Source of the DNA: Asanoa sp. WMMD1127
GTDB lineage: Bacteria; Actinomycetota; Actinomycetes; Mycobacteriales; Micromonosporaceae
Length of the DNA stretch: 64,000 nucleotides
NCBI RefSeq assembly: GCF_029626225.1
Contig: NZ_JARUBP010000001.1
Span: 7,899,266-7,963,265, forward strand
Reading direction: 5' to 3'
The notes beneath the pieces were generated by a model, which had not been told where the DNA came from, searched no databases, and saw only the letters and a list, made by a program, of their open reading frames with translations. The stretch's first letter is position 1; every line of letters starts with the position of its first letter. Shown piece after piece: positions 8,000-15,969 of this stretch. The translations under genes were made by a program, and so were the position numbers.

Positions 8000-8061
8000 C
8001 GCCTTGTCGTACCGCCGTGCTAGACCTGTCGACGCACGCTCACGTCCGAGGGGATCGCGTC

Positions 8062-9735
8062 ATGACCGCATCGACCGGCGACACCGAGCGCCGCGCCCAG
8101 GCCAACCCGTGGCTCGTCCTCGTCACGCTCTGCCTGGGCTTCTTCATGATCCTGCTCGACACGACGATCGTGAACATCGCGATCCCCGACATGAGCACGA
8201 GCCTCGACGCCTCGCTCGACCAGATCCTCTGGATCATCAACGCGTACGTGCTGGTCTACGCGGTTCTCCTGATCACCGCCGGCCGGCTGGGTGACCTGTT
8301 CGGACCCAAGCGGCTGTTCGTGCTCGGGCTCGTCGTGTTCACGGTCGCGTCCGCCGCCTGCGGGCTGGCCTCCTCGCCGGAGCAGCTGATCGTGTTCCGG
8401 GTGATCCAGGGCGTCGGCGGCGCGCTGCTGACGCCGCAGACGCTCTCCACGATCACGGTGATCTTCCCGCCGGACAAGCGCGGCGTCGCGTTCGGCGTCT
8501 GGGGCTCGGTGGCCGGCGTGGCGACGGTGGCCGGCCCGACGCTGGGCGGCTACCTGGTGACCGACTTCGGCTGGGAGTGGATCTTCTTCGTCAACGTGCC
8601 CGTCGGCATCGTGACCGTGGTGCTGGCCCTGATCGCCATGCCCGACCTGCGGCTCAACCGCCGTCACCGGCTCGACTGGGTCGGCACGGCGCTCGCCACG
8701 GTCGGGCTGTTTCTCCTGGTCTACGGCCTGATCGAGGGCGAGTCGCACGACTGGGGCCGGGTCTGGGGTCCGATCACGATCGTCGAGCTGATCGGCGCCG
8801 GCGTCCTGGTGCTGGCCGTCTTCCTCTACCACCAGCACATCACCCGGACGGGCGAGCCGCTGGTGCCGTTCGGCATCTTCAAGGACCGCAACTTCGCCGT
8901 GATGAGCGGGGTCAGCGCCGCCATCGCGTTCGGCATGCTGGGCCTGTTCCTACCCCTGGTGATCTACCTACAGTCGGTGCTGGGGCTGTCGGCGCTGCAG
9001 GCCGGCATCGCTGTCGCGCCACTGTCGCTGCTGTCGATGGTGATCGCCCCGTTCGCCGGGCGGGTCGCCGACCGCGCGGCCGGCAAGTGGGTGCTGACGG
9101 CCGGGCTCGTGCTCTGGTGCGCGGGCATGGCGACGGTGGTCGCGCTGGCCGAGGTCGGCACCGGCCAGTGGGGCCTTCTACCTGGCCTGCTGATCGCCGG
9201 CACCGGCCTCGGCATGGTGTTCGCTCCACTGCAGACGATCGCGATGCGCAACGTGCCGCCGCGCCAGGCCGGCGCCGCGTCCGGCCTGATCAACACGACC
9301 CGCCAGCTCGGCGCCGTGATCGGCTCGGCCGCCGTGGGCGCGCTGCTGCAGGCGCAGCTGGCCGGCAAGCTGTCGGAGGCGGCCCGGTCCAACGCGGCCG
9401 ACCTGCCACCGGAGGTGCGCCAGCCGTTCGTCGACGCGGTCGCCGGGGCCAGCGGCGGCAGCCTGCACGTCGGCGCGGGCCAGTCGGGCGCCGCGCTCCC
9501 GGCGGACGTGCCGGAGCAATACCGGCAGGCGCTGACCGAGATCGCCACGCGCACGTTCCACGAGGGCTTCACGGGCGCGATGAAGGCGACCCTGCTCCTG
9601 CCGCTCATCGTGCTGGCGGTGGCGGCGGTGACCTGCCTGTTCATCCGCACCCGACGGACGGCGGCCGCGCCGGCCGCCGAGGCGACCCCGGTGGACCGCG
9701 GTGGGGACCCGGTCAGGCCCGGGCCGGGGTCCTGA
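8062..9735 (+). CDS. DHA2 family MFS multidrug efflux transporter
   Basis: A 557-residue transporter of the EmrB/QacA (14-helix, DHA2) group, which exports drugs using the proton gradient. Helix 1 carries LLDTTIVNIAIPDM, loop 2-3 has the motif A variant GRLGDLFGPKR, and helix 5 carries the antiporter-type GPTLGGYL. An extracytoplasmic loop of about 60 residues precedes the last helix, as in QacA relatives. GAGGGG precedes the ATG. It follows trpRS by 62 bp on the same strand and overlaps the convergent acetyltransferase gene by 23 bp at the 3' ends. The substrate is unknown. Confidence 0.92.
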   Translation: MTASTGDTERRAQANPWLVLVTLCLGFFMILLDTTIVNIAIPDMSTSLDASLDQILWIINAYVLVYAVLLITAGRLGDLFGPKRLFVLGLVVFTVASAACGLASSPEQLIVFRVIQGVGGALLTPQTLSTITVIFPPDKRGVAFGVWGSVAGVATVAGPTLGGYLVTDFGWEWIFFVNVPVGIVTVVLALIAMPDLRLNRRHRLDWVGTALATVGLFLLVYGLIEGESHDWGRVWGPITIVELIGAGVLVLAVFLYHQHITRTGEPLVPFGIFKDRNFAVMSGVSAAIAFGMLGLFLPLVIYLQSVLGLSALQAGIAVAPLSLLSMVIAPFAGRVADRAAGKWVLTAGLVLWCAGMATVVALAEVGTGQWGLLPGLLIAGTGLGMVFAPLQTIAMRNVPPRQAGAASGLINTTRQLGAVIGSAAVGALLQAQLAGKLSEAARSNAADLPPEVRQPFVDAVAGASGGSLHVGAGQSGAALPADVPEQYRQALTEIATRTFHEGFTGAMKATLLLPLIVLAVAAVTCLFIRTRRTAAAPAAEATPVDRGGDPVRPGPGS

Positions 9736-10174
9736 GCGCCTTCTCGAAGCAGCGGCTGTAAGGGTTGGTGACGTACTCGCCGTAGGTCGGGATCGGACGG
9801 TAGCCGGCGTTGCGATAGAGGCCGAGCGCGGCGGGGAGATAGCTGCCGGTCTCCAGCCGCGCCACCGCGTAGCCGTCGGCGGCCGCGCGCTCCTCGAGCA
9901 CCGCGAGCATGGCCCGCCCGAAGCCGTCGCCGCGGTGTTCGGGGCGCACGTACATGCGCTTGATCTCGACCGCGGTCGCGTCGATGGCCTGCAGCGCGCC
10001 ACAGGCGACCGCCTGGTCGTCCACCACGATCACCAGGTAGCGGATGTCGTCGTGCAAGGGGAAGGAGCCGTCGATCGCGTCGCTGGCCCGCTCGGCCGCG
10101 CGCAGTTCCGCTTGCTGGGCGGTCACGAGCGCGAGCAGGTCCGGCTCGTCGCCCCGCCGGGTCTCCACGTTCAC
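9713..10174 (-). CDS. GNAT family N-acetyltransferase
   Basis: A 153-residue GNAT protein. The acetyl-CoA-binding motif A is VEIKRMYVRPEHRGDGFGRA near residues 70-89 (R-G-x-G-x-G/A core), and motif B is LETGSYLPAALGLYRNAGYR near the C-terminus. Proteins of this size acetylate small amines or protein N-termini; the substrate cannot be told. The start is taken as GTG 10174 because no ATG fits and the family N-terminus begins here. The last 23 bp overlap the exporter gene on the other strand. Confidence 0.87.
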   Translation of the reverse strand: MNVETRRGDEPDLLALVTAQQAELRAAERASDAIDGSFPLHDDIRYLVIVVDDQAVACGALQAIDATAVEIKRMYVRPEHRGDGFGRAMLAVLEERAAADGYAVARLETGSYLPAALGLYRNAGYRPIPTYGEYVTNPYSRCFEKALRTPARA

Positions 10175-10268
10175 CGGCCGACCGTAACCGCGACGGATTT
10201 CCGGCCTGTTACACCCGCGCACCCGGCGGCCACGCCGCGCCACCACGCCTCCGCGCCGCCGCTCCGGG

Positions 10269-11747
10269 TCACTCGTCGTCGGTGTCGTCGTCCTCGGCGG
10301 TGTCGTCGTCGAAGTCCGTGCCGTAGACCGGCAGGTTCGGGGTCGGCTGGCGGCGGGCCTTGCGGGCGGCGAGCCGCTCGGCGGCCCGGGCACGGGTGGG
10401 GCGCTCGGTGATCCGCGGGTCGGTGCCGCGCAGGCCGGCGGTCGGGTCGATGCCCGCGCCGAGCGTCGGCTCCCAGTCGAACTCGCGGTCGCCGATCCGC
10501 ACCAGGCTGCCCTGGACGGCGCCGGCCTTGGCGAGCTGGTCCTCGACACCGAGGCGGTTGAGCCGGTCGGCCAGGTAACCGACGGCCTCGTCGTTGTCGA
10601 AGTTGGTCTGGCGGACCCAGCGCTCGGGCTGCACGCCGCGTACGACGAAGGCGCCGTCGATCGGGTCCTCCTCGACGGTGAAGCCGGCGTCGTCGACCGC
10701 CCGCGGCCGCAGGATGATCCGGGTGGGCTCGCCCTCCGGCATCGCCGCCCGCCGCTGCGCGACGAGCTCTGCCATCGCGTAGGTCAGCTCGCGCAGCCCC
10801 TCGCGGGTGGCGGCGCTGACCTCGAACACGCGGAAGCCGCGCTCCTCCAGGTCGGGGCGGACGATCTCGGCGAGATCCCGGCCGTCCGGCACGTCCACCT
10901 TGTTGATCGCGACGAGGCGGGGACGGTCCTCGAGACCGCCGTACGCGCTCAGCTCGGCCTCGATCGCGTCGATGTCGGAGATCGGGTCGCGGCCGGGCTC
11001 GAGCGTGGCCGCGTCGACCACGTGCACCAGCACGGCGGTGCGCTCGATGTGCCGGAGGAACTCGAGGCCGAGGCCCTTGCCGGTGGCCGCGCCCGGGATG
11101 AGCCCGGGCACGTCGGCGATCGTGAACGTGTGGTCGTCGAGCCGCACGACGCCGAGGTTCGGCACCAGCGTGGTGAACGGGTAGTCCGCGATCTTCGGCT
11201 TGGCCGCCGACAGCACGGCGATCAGCGACGACTTGCCGGCCGACGGGAAGCCGACGAGGCCGACGTCGGCGACGCTCTTGAGCTCGAGCACGACGTCGAG
11301 CCGCTCCCCCGGCTCCCCGAGCTCGGCGAAGCCGGGCGCCTTGCGGCGGGAGTTGGCCAGCGACGCGTTGCCCCGCCCGCCACGGCCGCCGCGGGCCACC
11401 TCGACGGTGGTGCCGGCGCCGACCAGGTCGGCCAGCACCTCGCCGTCGCTGGTCAGCACCACGGTGCCGTCCGGTACGCGCAGCATCAGGTTGTCGCCGT
11501 TGGCACCGTCACGGTTGGAGCCGGCGCCGCCCGCGCCGTTGGCCGCCTTGACGTGGGGCCGGAAGTGGAAGTCGAGCAGCGTGTGCACCTGCGGGTCGAC
11601 GGTGAACGAGACGCTGCCGCCGTGCCCGCCGTTGCCGCCGTCGGGCCCGCCGAGCGGCTTGAACTTCTCCCGGTGGATCGACACGCAGCCGTGCCCGCCG
11701 TCGCCGGCCCGCAGGTGCAGGACGACCCGGTCAACGAACGTAGCCAC
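10269..11747 (-). CDS. obgE: GTPase Obg
   Basis: A 492-residue Obg GTPase involved in late assembly of the 50S subunit and in (p)ppGpp-linked growth control. The glycine-rich Obg fold covers residues 1 to about 158. The G domain carries [10 protein letters not shown] (P loop), DVPGLI and NKVD. The OCT domain follows, and an acidic tail rich in Asp ends the protein. The start is GTG 11747 with GAGGA 7 bases upstream. It lies downstream of rplU and rpmA in the standard order, but a strong hairpin sits between rpmA and obgE, so its expression may be partly separate. Confidence 0.97.
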   Translation of the reverse strand: MATFVDRVVLHLRAGDGGHGCVSIHREKFKPLGGPDGGNGGHGGSVSFTVDPQVHTLLDFHFRPHVKAANGAGGAGSNRDGANGDNLMLRVPDGTVVLTSDGEVLADLVGAGTTVEVARGGRGGRGNASLANSRRKAPGFAELGEPGERLDVVLELKSVADVGLVGFPSAGKSSLIAVLSAAKPKIADYPFTTLVPNLGVVRLDDHTFTIADVPGLIPGAATGKGLGLEFLRHIERTAVLVHVVDAATLEPGRDPISDIDAIEAELSAYGGLEDRPRLVAINKVDVPDGRDLAEIVRPDLEERGFRVFEVSAATREGLRELTYAMAELVAQRRAAMPEGEPTRIILRPRAVDDAGFTVEEDPIDGAFVVRGVQPERWVRQTNFDNDEAVGYLADRLNRLGVEDQLAKAGAVQGSLVRIGDREFDWEPTLGAGIDPTAGLRGTDPRITERPTRARAAERLAARKARRQPTPNLPVYGTDFDDDTAEDDDTDDE

Positions 11748-11772
11748 GCATCCTCATTTCGATCAAGTCATT

Positions 11773-11846
11773 GCTCGGGTCCGCCTGGGGCGCGACCGTC
11801 GCTCCCGCCAGGGACCGCTCGCTCACGCGTCGCTGCCAGGTCCGCG
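11773..11846 (-). repeat. Dispersed 74-bp element, copy near obgE
   Basis: Read on the minus strand, this stretch is about 90% identical by eye to 51765-51837 on the plus strand. Both copies begin CGCGGACCTGGCAGCGA and share GGCGGGAGCGACGGTCG. They sit in intergenic DNA near obgE and ndk, 40 kb apart. The element resembles no known transposon and has no ORF of its own. It lies inside the obgE upstream region, just past the terminator-like hairpin. Confidence 0.75.
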
Positions 11847-11915
11847 GTCGGCTCTTCCATTGTGACCGGCCTGTGCGGCCGCGCCGACGTGATGTCGGTC
11901 GTGCCCCGGCAAACG

Positions 11916-11953
11916 CGAAGCGGGCCGGGACACCTGGTCCACGGCCCGCTTCG
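11916..11953 (-). terminator. Terminator-like hairpin between rpmA and obgE
   Basis: CGAAGCGGGCCG at 11916-11927 pairs perfectly with CGGCCCGCTTCG at 11942-11953. Inside the loop, GGAC pairs with GTCC, extending the stem. On the minus strand it lies 28 bp after the rpmA stop and is followed by only a short T stretch. It may end most rplU-rpmA transcripts and lower obgE expression. Confidence 0.6.
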
Positions 11954-11980
11954 TCGACTGCTGTGCGGCAGGTGCCTGCC

Positions 11981-12238
11981 TCAGTGCTCGCTCGGCACGA
12001 TGCTGACGGTCTTGCGGCCCCGCTTGGTGCCGAACTGGACCGCGCCCGCGGCCAGCGCGAACAGCGTGTCGTCGCCGCCACGGCCGACCAGGTCGCCCGG
12101 GTGGAACTTGGTGCCGCGCTGGCGGATCAGGATCTCGCCGGCGCTGACCACCTGGCCACCGAACCGCTTCACGCCCAGGCGCTGGGCCGCGGAGTCACGA
12201 CCGTTGCGCGAGCTGGACGCACCCTTTTTGTGAGCCAT
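11981..12238 (-). CDS. rpmA: 50S ribosomal protein L27
   Basis: An 85-residue L27, whose N-terminus reaches the peptidyl-transferase centre. It begins [19 protein letters not shown], without the cleavable N-terminal extension found in Firmicutes, and contains the conserved QRGTKFHPG segment. It lies 10 bp downstream of rplU in the same operon. Confidence 0.98.
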   Translation of the reverse strand: MAHKKGASSSRNGRDSAAQRLGVKRFGGQVVSAGEILIRQRGTKFHPGDLVGRGGDDTLFALAAGAVQFGTKRGRKTVSIVPSEH

Positions 12239-12248
12239 CGCCTACGCC

Positions 12249-12563
12249 CTACTTCCCGCTGGAGATGCCGGTGACCTTCACCTGGGTCAGCTTCTGGCGG
12301 TGACCCTGGCGCTTGTGGTAGCCGGTCTTGTTCTTGAACTTGTGGATCCGGATCTTCGGCCCCTTGGTGTGCGCGGCGATCTCGCCGGACACCGAGACCT
12401 TGGCAAGCTTGGCCGCGTCGGTCACCAGGTCGTCACCGTCAACGAGGAGCACCGCGGCGAGCGTCACCGCGTCGCCGGGCTCGCCGACGAGCTTCTCGAC
12501 CTCGATCACGTCACCCTCGGCGACCTTGTACTGCTTGCCGCCGGTCTTGACGATCGCGTACAT
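12249..12563 (-). CDS. rplU: 50S ribosomal protein L21
   Basis: A 104-residue L21 starting [14 protein letters not shown], the universal N-terminus, with the C-terminal family signature [23 protein letters not shown] 12563 is chosen on that similarity; open sequence upstream is not conserved. It is the first gene of the rplU-rpmA operon, with a leader of about 115 nt and a promoter at 12684-12713. Confidence 0.98.
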   Translation of the reverse strand: MYAIVKTGGKQYKVAEGDVIEVEKLVGEPGDAVTLAAVLLVDGDDLVTDAAKLAKVSVSGEIAAHTKGPKIRIHKFKNKTGYHKRQGHRQKLTQVKVTGISSGK

Positions 12564-12658
12564 GGGACGCGGACTCCTGTCGTAGCGTGGCGGTGGTCTT
12601 TCGACGTTCGCCGGGCCGCCTGCGCGCGGAAGGCGCATCGGCGGGCACACGTGAACGC

Positions 12659-12713
12659 GGCGCACGGAGGTGCGCCACAGGCAAGCGTACGGCATGCCTG
12701 CCTGGCATCCCAA
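12659..12713 (-). promoter_or_regulatory. rplU promoter and leader hairpin
   Basis: On the minus strand, TTGGGA (12708-12713) and TACGCT (12684-12689) are separated by 18 bp and form a good housekeeping promoter. The transcript would carry a leader of about 115 nt. Its first part contains a perfect hairpin, GGCGCAC-CTCC-GTGCGCC, at 12659-12676. Autoregulation of the L21 operon by such a leader is possible but not shown. The remaining bases up to 12788 hold nothing recognisable. Confidence 0.5.
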
Positions 12714-12788
12714 ACCGGCCCTGCTCCTCAAGCGGGACGCAAGCCGGCACGCGGGACCCGTCCAAGGATACCGCTGTTGCTGGTGAGA

Positions 12789-14630
12789 TCACCCGGCGGC
12801 GACGGGTTCGGGCCGGGCGCCCGCGATCCGCAGGGCCTCCACCAGGCGGCGGTAGAGGGCGTCGGTGGCGAGCAGTTCAGCGTGGGTGCCGCGGGCGCGG
12901 ATGCGCCCCTCGTCCAGCACCACGATGGTGTCCGCGTCGAGGACCGTGGACAGGCGGTGGGCGATCGTGACGACCGCGCCGACGGCGGCCCGATCCCGGA
13001 TGCAGTCGTGCAGGGCCGCCTCGGTCAGCCCGTCGACCTGGGCGGTGGCCTCGTCGAGGAGGAGCACGTCGGGCGTGCGCAGGATGGCCCGGGCCAACGC
13101 GATCCGCTGGCGCTGGCCGCCGCTCACCGAGTTCTCCGTCAGCGACGTGTCGAGCCCGTCGGCCAGCGAGTCGATCTTGTCGTCGAGGCGCACGGCCCGC
13201 AGCACGGCCCGGACCTCGGCCTCGGTCGCGTCGGGATGGGTGAACAGGATGTTGTCGCGAATGGTGCCCGGGACGACCGGCGTCTCCTGCTCGACGTAGG
13301 CGAGCCGGGAGCGCACCTCGTCGTGGGTGAACGACCGGTAGGGCCGGCCGTCGAGCAGCACCTCGCCGCTCTCCGGCTCGAGAAAGCGCAGGATCAGCGA
13401 GAACAGCGTCGTCTTGCCCGCGCCGGAGGGGCCGACGATCGCCGTGTGACCCCGCCGCGGCACGGCCAGGTCGATGCCCCGCACGGCCGGCTCGGTGCCG
13501 GGCGCATAGCGCGCGGTGACCGACCGGAACTCGATCACCGCCTCGGCACCCGGCGCGTCGTCGCCCACCGCCGACGGCCCCGCCGCGTCCGCCCCGGTGC
13601 CGGCACCCGCTCGCCGCATGGGCTCTTCGGCGGCGCCCGTCCGCGCGGGACGCGGCGACTCGATCTCCATGGCGTCGACCTGGCGGATGCGCGCCGCGGC
13701 GGCCATGCCGGCCTGCAGGCTCGTGACGTTCTGCGTGAGCTCGGTGATCGGGCCCATCAGCGCGAACGCGTAGAGCAGGAACGCGATCAGGCTCGAGACC
13801 TCGATCAGGCCGCGGTCGGCCCGCCAGGCACCGATGCCGAGGATCACGATGATCGCGAGCTGGATGCCGGTCCACGAGATCGTCCAGACGGTGGCGGTGC
13901 GGCGGGCGGCGCGGATGCCGTGCGCCGCCGCATCGCGGGCGTCGGCGACGATCCGCTCGGTCTGCCGCCGCTCCGCCCGGCTCGCCTTGACGGTGCGGAT
14001 GGCACGCAGGGTGCCTTCGAGCGCGCCGCCGAGCCGACCGACGGACTCCTGGGCCGCCTCCTGCGCCTTCGCGATCGCCGGCATCAGCGCCATCATGATC
14101 GCTCCGACCACCAGGACCGAGCCGAGCGTGAGGCCGAGCAGGACGACATCGAGCACGCCCATCAGGACCAGCGTCGCGACCAGCGCGAGCGCGCTGTTGA
14201 GCATGCCGACGATGCTGGCGGACGCGTCGTGCAGCAGGCCGGCGTCGGACGTCACCCGAGTGACCAGCTCGCCGCTCGGCCGCCCGGTGATGTCGCGCAC
14301 CCGGGCCGCGAAGTAGCGCCGGATCATCGACACCCGGGCATCGAGCACCACCTTCTGCGAGACGGTGCCCATGATCACCCATTGCCACAGCGAGATGGCC
14401 GCGCCAACCACCATGAGCGCCAGGAGGACGCCCACCGGGCGCCACAGTGACGCATGGGGTTGGCCAAGGGTGTCGATCACCCACTTGGTGACCATCGGCG
14501 TGGCCAGGCCGACCGCGCTGGCCAGCAGGCCGAGGACGAACCCCACCACCAGCACCCGCCGGTGCGGCGCGACGAACGAGATGAGAACGCGGAGCCGGGC
14601 GAAGCGAGGGGCTGGGTCGGTCATGCGCAC
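12789..14630 (-). CDS. ABC exporter, fused membrane and ATPase domains
   Basis: A 613-residue half-transporter. Six membrane helices cover residues 15 to about 310, followed by a linker of about 45 residues rich in Ala, Gly and Arg, then an ATPase with GPSGAGKTTL (Walker A), VSGGQRQRIA (signature), LLLDEA (Walker B) and the switch histidine in TIAHRLS. Such proteins form dimers that export drugs, lipids or peptides. The GTG at 14630 lies 6 bases after a TAAGTT -10, which fits a leaderless start; ATG 14624 is the alternative. The divergent TetR gene and a shared palindrome suggest substrate-induced expression. Confidence 0.92.
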   Translation of the reverse strand: MRMTDPAPRFARLRVLISFVAPHRRVLVVGFVLGLLASAVGLATPMVTKWVIDTLGQPHASLWRPVGVLLALMVVGAAISLWQWVIMGTVSQKVVLDARVSMIRRYFAARVRDITGRPSGELVTRVTSDAGLLHDASASIVGMLNSALALVATLVLMGVLDVVLLGLTLGSVLVVGAIMMALMPAIAKAQEAAQESVGRLGGALEGTLRAIRTVKASRAERRQTERIVADARDAAAHGIRAARRTATVWTISWTGIQLAIIVILGIGAWRADRGLIEVSSLIAFLLYAFALMGPITELTQNVTSLQAGMAAAARIRQVDAMEIESPRPARTGAAEEPMRRAGAGTGADAAGPSAVGDDAPGAEAVIEFRSVTARYAPGTEPAVRGIDLAVPRRGHTAIVGPSGAGKTTLFSLILRFLEPESGEVLLDGRPYRSFTHDEVRSRLAYVEQETPVVPGTIRDNILFTHPDATEAEVRAVLRAVRLDDKIDSLADGLDTSLTENSVSGGQRQRIALARAILRTPDVLLLDEATAQVDGLTEAALHDCIRDRAAVGAVVTIAHRLSTVLDADTIVVLDEGRIRARGTHAELLATDALYRRLVEALRIAGARPEPVAAG

Positions 14631-14633
14631 TAG

Positions 14634-14651
14634 TGGAACTTAGGTGTTCCA
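14634..14651. promoter_or_regulatory. Palindromic operator between ABC exporter and TetR
   Basis: TGGAAC-TTAGGT-GTTCCA is a perfect 6-bp inverted repeat with a 6-bp spacer. It covers the likely -10 of the exporter gene (AACTTA at 14637-14642, read on minus) and lies 46 bp upstream of the TetR start. It is the best candidate site for that TetR protein, which would then repress the exporter and possibly itself. Confidence 0.65.
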
Positions 14652-14696
14652 TTTGCGTCAAGTGAATATCCGAATTGAGACTGCTAACCTCACCAT

Positions 14697-15275
14697 GTGC
14701 AGGTACAAGAACGTGGTGCGCGCGCCCGCACCAGGCAGGCCATCCTGGCCGCCGCGATCGAGGTGCTGGGCCAGAACCCCAACGCGGCCCTGAGTGAGAT
14801 CGCCACGGCGGCCGACGTCGGCCGCACGACCCTGCACCGTTACTTCCCAGAGCGCTCCGACCTGCTGCGCGCCGTCGCCGCCGAGGGCGCCGCCCGCCTC
14901 GACCGCGCCACCGCCAGCGCCCGGCTCGACGAAGGAACCGGGGCGGAGGCCCTGCTCAGGCTGTGCCGCGAATACTTCGACCTCGGCAGCCTGCTCTCCC
15001 TGATCTTCACCGACCCCGAATGCCTGGCCGAGGCGACGCCGGTGGTCGACGACGGCTGTGACGACCGCTTCTCTGACATGGTCGACCGCGGCCACCGCGA
15101 CGGCACGATCGACGACAGCCTGCCCGCGCCGTGGTTGTCGAGCCTGATGTGGTCACAGCTCTACGCGGGCTGGAGCTACGTCACGCAACACGGCGCCTCG
15201 CGCCACGACGTGCTGCGCCTCCTGGTCCGTACGGTCGACGGCGCGGTCGCCCCACGCCCCAACGGCAGCCGTTAG
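14697..15275 (+). CDS. TetR family transcriptional regulator
   Basis: A 192-residue TetR repressor. The N-terminal helix-turn-helix region is RQAILAAAIEVLG followed by SEIATAADVGRTTLHRYFPE. The C-terminal ligand domain is typical in size and of unknown specificity. The GTG start at 14697 lies 6 bases after TAACCT (14685-14690), so the mRNA is probably leaderless. It is divergent from the ABC exporter and likely controls it through the palindrome at 14634-14651. Its stop overlaps the convergent lipoprotein gene by 4 bp. Confidence 0.92.
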   Translation: MQVQERGARARTRQAILAAAIEVLGQNPNAALSEIATAADVGRTTLHRYFPERSDLLRAVAAEGAARLDRATASARLDEGTGAEALLRLCREYFDLGSLLSLIFTDPECLAEATPVVDDGCDDRFSDMVDRGHRDGTIDDSLPAPWLSSLMWSQLYAGWSYVTQHGASRHDVLRLLVRTVDGAVAPRPNGSR

Positions 15276-15826
15276 TTCGGGCAGAGCGTGTCGAGGCGGT
15301 CCTGGATCGCGCTCAGGGCGGCGTCGTCGATGGTCTCCACGTCGGACGTCAGGCCGTCGACCTGGCCGGCCAGCTGCGTCAGCGTGGTCTTGAGCTGTGC
15401 GTCCGTCGCCCCCGAGGAGGCCTTGCGCAGGTCGGCGGCCCACGCGTCGAGCACCTGACCGAGCTTGCGCTCCGCGGCCTGCTCGGCGTTCTTGTCCTTG
15501 CGACCCTGCGCCTCGAGTACGGCGGTCAGCTGCTGGACGAACGCCGTCGTGCCCTTCTCGCTGGCCTGCTTCGCGTCGGCGCAGATCTTCGTCGCGTTGC
15601 CGCCGGCCTTGGCGGTCGGCTCGGGGCCGAGCGACAGCTGCGGCGCCGCCGAGGCTCCGGGCGCCCCGACAGAGGGGGATGCCGCCGCGGACGGGGTCGA
15701 GGCGGAGGCGCTGGCGCCGGGCGTACCGGCCGCATCGCCGCGGCCTTCCACGTCACCTGAGCAACCGGCGACCGCGACCAACGCGGCGGATACGGCGAGC
15801 ACGGCAAGCTGACGGCGCAGGCGCAT
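15272..15826 (-). CDS. Secreted lipoprotein of unknown function
   Basis: A 184-residue lipoprotein precursor. The signal peptide MRLRRQLAVLAVSAALVAVA is followed by the lipobox cysteine in VAGCSGD at about residue 22. A low-complexity Ala/Ser/Pro/Gly linker reaches about residue 75. The folded part is mostly helical, with a pair of cysteines (ICADAK and the C-terminal LDTLCPN) that could form a disulphide. I do not recognise the domain. GGAGGA precedes the ATG at 15826. Confidence 0.75.
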   Translation of the reverse strand: MRLRRQLAVLAVSAALVAVAGCSGDVEGRGDAAGTPGASASASTPSAAASPSVGAPGASAAPQLSLGPEPTAKAGGNATKICADAKQASEKGTTAFVQQLTAVLEAQGRKDKNAEQAAERKLGQVLDAWAADLRKASSGATDAQLKTTLTQLAGQVDGLTSDVETIDDAALSAIQDRLDTLCPN

Positions 15827-15922
15827 CGGTGGTGTCCTCCGGGGGTGGCGGCGGGATGCCGCGACCCTAACGCGCATTCACGAGATCCGCTCAGCCGCCC
15901 CCTGAGCCAGCGGGAGACGCGC

Positions 15923-15954
15923 CGGCCCGGCCACTGCGGACAGTGACCGGGCCG
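15923..15954 (-). terminator. Hairpin downstream of rne
   Basis: CGGCCCGGCCACTG at 15923-15936 pairs with CAGTGACCGGGCCG at 15941-15954, giving 14 bp with one G-U or A-C position and a CGGA loop. It starts 16 bp after the rne stop. No strong T run follows, which is common for actinobacterial terminators. Confidence 0.65.
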
Positions 15955-15969
15955 TCGGACGGGACAGCG

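Noticed and set aside
12300..14450. 716-codon plus-strand frame over rplU and the ABC exporter
   Set aside because: It is antisense to two recognised genes and His/Arg/Asp-rich without motifs.
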